Source: Spirochaetia bacterium (GTDB lineage Bacteria > Spirochaetota > UBA12135). From it: 7,850 bases of DNA. The stretch covers positions 1 through 7,850 of the forward strand of contig DNNS01000011.1 of the NCBI GenBank assembly GCA_003497555.1, given 5' to 3'. The position numbers were made by a program, and so were the translations under genes. The notes beneath the pieces were generated by a model. It saw nothing but the letters and a program-made list of their open reading frames with translations. It was not told the origin of the DNA and searched no databases. Shown here piece by piece: positions 6,336 through 7,850 of the stretch (position 1 is its first letter; every line of letters begins with the position of its first letter).

Positions 6336-7850
6336 GGATTCCCCTTCGGATCAGCTGGGCCAGAACCAGCTCCATTACCGATATACCCATGGCTATAAAA
6401 AGCAGCAGCCGCCAAAGCTCTCTCCAGCCTGTCTCCTGATCATGCGCGGTTTTATAATTGATTCTGACTCCCAAAACGGATTCCGAAATTTCTCTTATCT
6501 GTTTGCCGGGAATCTGATCCAGAATGCTTTCACGCGTGTCAGGATTACAGACAACAGCCTGGCGTGTCTTCCCGGAAGTAAAATAATATACCCCGGCGGA
6601 AGGCAAAAAAGACGAGTTGGATAATATCCCGCGCGGTTTCTCGCCTGTACCCTCATATTCCATGGAGGTAATGGCTTTTTCTGCGGTAAACACACTGCCC
6701 GGAAGTAGGGAGGCGTGCACCGGTATTCTTGTTTCCTGCAGAATATTTCTCAGCATGGGCAATAATTCATTTCTGCGGAAAAAAGACAAATCCCTGCCTG
6801 TATTAAAGGCATGAATTACAGTACCCCGGTAATCGGTCAGGGCATAAAAACATATATTTTCATTTAAAAAAATTTGCGGCCGGGCGTTACTGTGTAATTT
6901 AACGCGGCAGAAGCCGTTTAAAAAAAATTCGCCGGTAAATTCATGCGGCAGATAAGACGCCGGTCCGTCGTTTTCAATAAAACAAATTTTTCCGGGTTCA
7001 CTTGTAATTTTTCCTTCCGGCAGCATCGGGAATAACCCGGAGCGGAAAAAATCATCCAGCCCGGGGGAAGGCTGATCAACACGGCAGATTACGGTTAAAG
7101 CAGGGCCGTACTGCAATAGTTCAGCTGTGTTTAAAATTGCCGGATTGTCGGTAACCAGTACAGGTAATTGTTCACTTCTTAATATTTTACCGATTTTGGC
7201 AGGCGGTTCCGCTGTAACGCTGTAAATCCCGGAAAACATGCTGCCTCCGGCGGCAAGGAGCAGATCGCGGAATTTTTCCGGAAATGCGCCATACATAAAA
7301 ATTTTTCGTTTGCCGTGTCCGCCGGGCGCAGTATAATAATGAACATTATCAAGAAGCAGCGAGTCGGAAGCGGCGGCTGTAAAGCGGATAATCTGCCCGG
7401 CCTGCAGTTCCTGCTGTTCAATCTTCATTACAGCTTTTCTTCCAGAATGCGGCGGGCAGTGCACAATACATTCCCCGGCCGGTTTTCCGTTTATTTCCGC
7501 CCGGCAAAGCGGAGCAATATGATGAGAAGAATTATTATAGATTTCTATAGCCGCCCGGGTATCGTTTATTCCGGGAATGAAAGCTGCGCCGGTAATAAAA
7601 ACATTGCTCCCGGTTTTAAAAAAAACCGGTGTGAAAAGTTCAACTTCATGAACCGTCCGGATTTCCTGCACATTATACCAGTCATGCTTTTGAAAATCAG
7701 AAAATAAATACATTCTGTTTCTCTTCGGCAGATCTTTAACGGCAAAAACTTTATCCAGGTTGGCGCGCAAACCCGGCAAATCCAGGCAGCGGTGAGATAT
7801 CTGCACCTGGGCGAGCGTATCAAGAGCGTTTAACCGATCAAGACCGGTAT
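6322..7850 (-). CDS. BatA-like VWA membrane protein, C-terminal 508 residues (5' truncated by window edge)
   Basis: The frame stays open from the stop at 6322-6324 to the right edge. A GTG at 7806 is only an internal codon, because 14 further in-frame codons (beginning TGLDRLNALDTL) lie upstream and fit the VWA fold. Visible parts, numbered from the first visible residue: the second half of a VWA domain ending in RNRMYLFSDFQKHDW (SDFQ at about 50-53, typical of BatA-type VWA); an Ig-like beta domain including ASDSLLLDN; a degenerate amidotransferase-like region (about 180-370) with FYALTDYRGTVIHAFNTGRD, the usual 'restored wealth of Gly, hydrophobic strand, D' element before the last helices; and a C-terminal transmembrane helix at about 480-500 followed by RRGIREKN. 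The N-terminal membrane helices and the MIDAS DxSxS should lie beyond the edge. Its end overlaps the next gene by 14 bases. It is the first visible gene of the operon; its promoter is not in the window. Confidence 0.85.
   Translation of the reverse strand, partial: TGLDRLNALDTLAQVQISHRCLDLPGLRANLDKVFAVKDLPKRNRMYLFSDFQKHDWYNVQEIRTVHEVELFTPVFFKTGSNVFITGAAFIPGINDTRAAIEIYNNSSHHIAPLCRAEINGKPAGECIVHCPPHSGRKAVMKIEQQELQAGQIIRFTAAASDSLLLDNVHYYTAPGGHGKRKIFMYGAFPEKFRDLLLAAGGSMFSGIYSVTAEPPAKIGKILRSEQLPVLVTDNPAILNTAELLQYGPALTVICRVDQPSPGLDDFFRSGLFPMLPEGKITSEPGKICFIENDGPASYLPHEFTGEFFLNGFCRVKLHSNARPQIFLNENICFYALTDYRGTVIHAFNTGRDLSFFRRNELLPMLRNILQETRIPVHASLLPGSVFTAEKAITSMEYEGTGEKPRGILSNSSFLPSAGVYYFTSGKTRQAVVCNPDTRESILDQIPGKQIREISESVLGVRINYKTAHDQETGWRELWRLLLFIAMGISVMELVLAQLIRRGIREKN
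6333..6347 (-). promoter_or_regulatory. Shine-Dalgarno and GTG start of the DUF4175-like gene
   Basis: On the minus strand GAAGGGG (6347-6341) is followed by five bases and then GTG (6335-6333). There is no in-frame ATG nearby, and the motif spacing is good, so GTG is taken as the start. The site lies inside the last codons of the upstream BatA-like gene, consistent with coupled translation. Confidence 0.65.

Noticed and set aside
7315..7707. A 130-codon plus-strand open frame opposite the BatA-like gene
   Set aside because: It has no signal peptide or motif and no ribosome binding site of note; the opposite strand carries the recognisable VWA and Ig-like sequence.
7804..7806. GTG at 7806 as the start of the BatA-like gene
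   Set aside because: The frame is open for 14 more codons to the edge, and those residues fit the VWA helix before the SDFQ motif. A start here would cut the domain in half.

Overview
The window looks like chromosome from a Gram-negative bacterium of moderate GC (about mid-40s percent by eye). The three large minus-strand genes resemble the VWA/BatA-type membrane protein clusters best known from the Planctomycetes-Verrucomicrobia-Lentisphaerae group and some other deep-branching Gram-negative phyla. That placement is an inference from gene family and order; the window has no rRNA or other phylogenetic marker. Coding density is very high: no gap is longer than a few bases, and I see no tRNA, rRNA, CRISPR array, insertion sequence or phage gene.

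Plus strand, 2-1399: the last 73 codons of an AI-2E/PerM-family membrane protein; then, with an ATGA overlap, an unrecognised 265-residue protein with a signal peptide; then, 7 bases on, a 124-residue PilZ-domain protein with both c-di-GMP-binding motifs. The tight spacing suggests co-transcription from a promoter left of the window.

Minus strand, 7850-1384, read right to left: a 5'-truncated BatA-like VWA membrane protein (6322-7850), a 942-residue DUF4175-like membrane protein with Ig-like domains (3507-6335), and a 706-residue VWA membrane protein with a non-catalytic class I glutamine-amidotransferase-like domain (1384-3504). The genes overlap by 14 bases or are 2 bases apart, so they are almost certainly one operon. 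In relatives such trios usually follow a MoxR AAA+ ATPase gene and a DUF58 gene, which would lie beyond the right edge here. All three products should be anchored in the inner membrane with large domains outside the cytoplasm; the physiological role of this family is not settled.

The two gene groups converge and overlap by 16 bases (1384-1399). The only terminator-like structure for the minus-strand operon lies inside the 3' end of the pilZ-type gene. Two compositional signals run through the window: a strong excess of CCGG and an excess of A/T homopolymers of 8-9 bases, nearly all within coding sequence. I did not find a clearly new defence or mobile system. The best leads are the VWA/DUF4175 envelope operon, the unknown secreted protein beside the PilZ gene, and the homopolymer pair inside the 706-residue gene.
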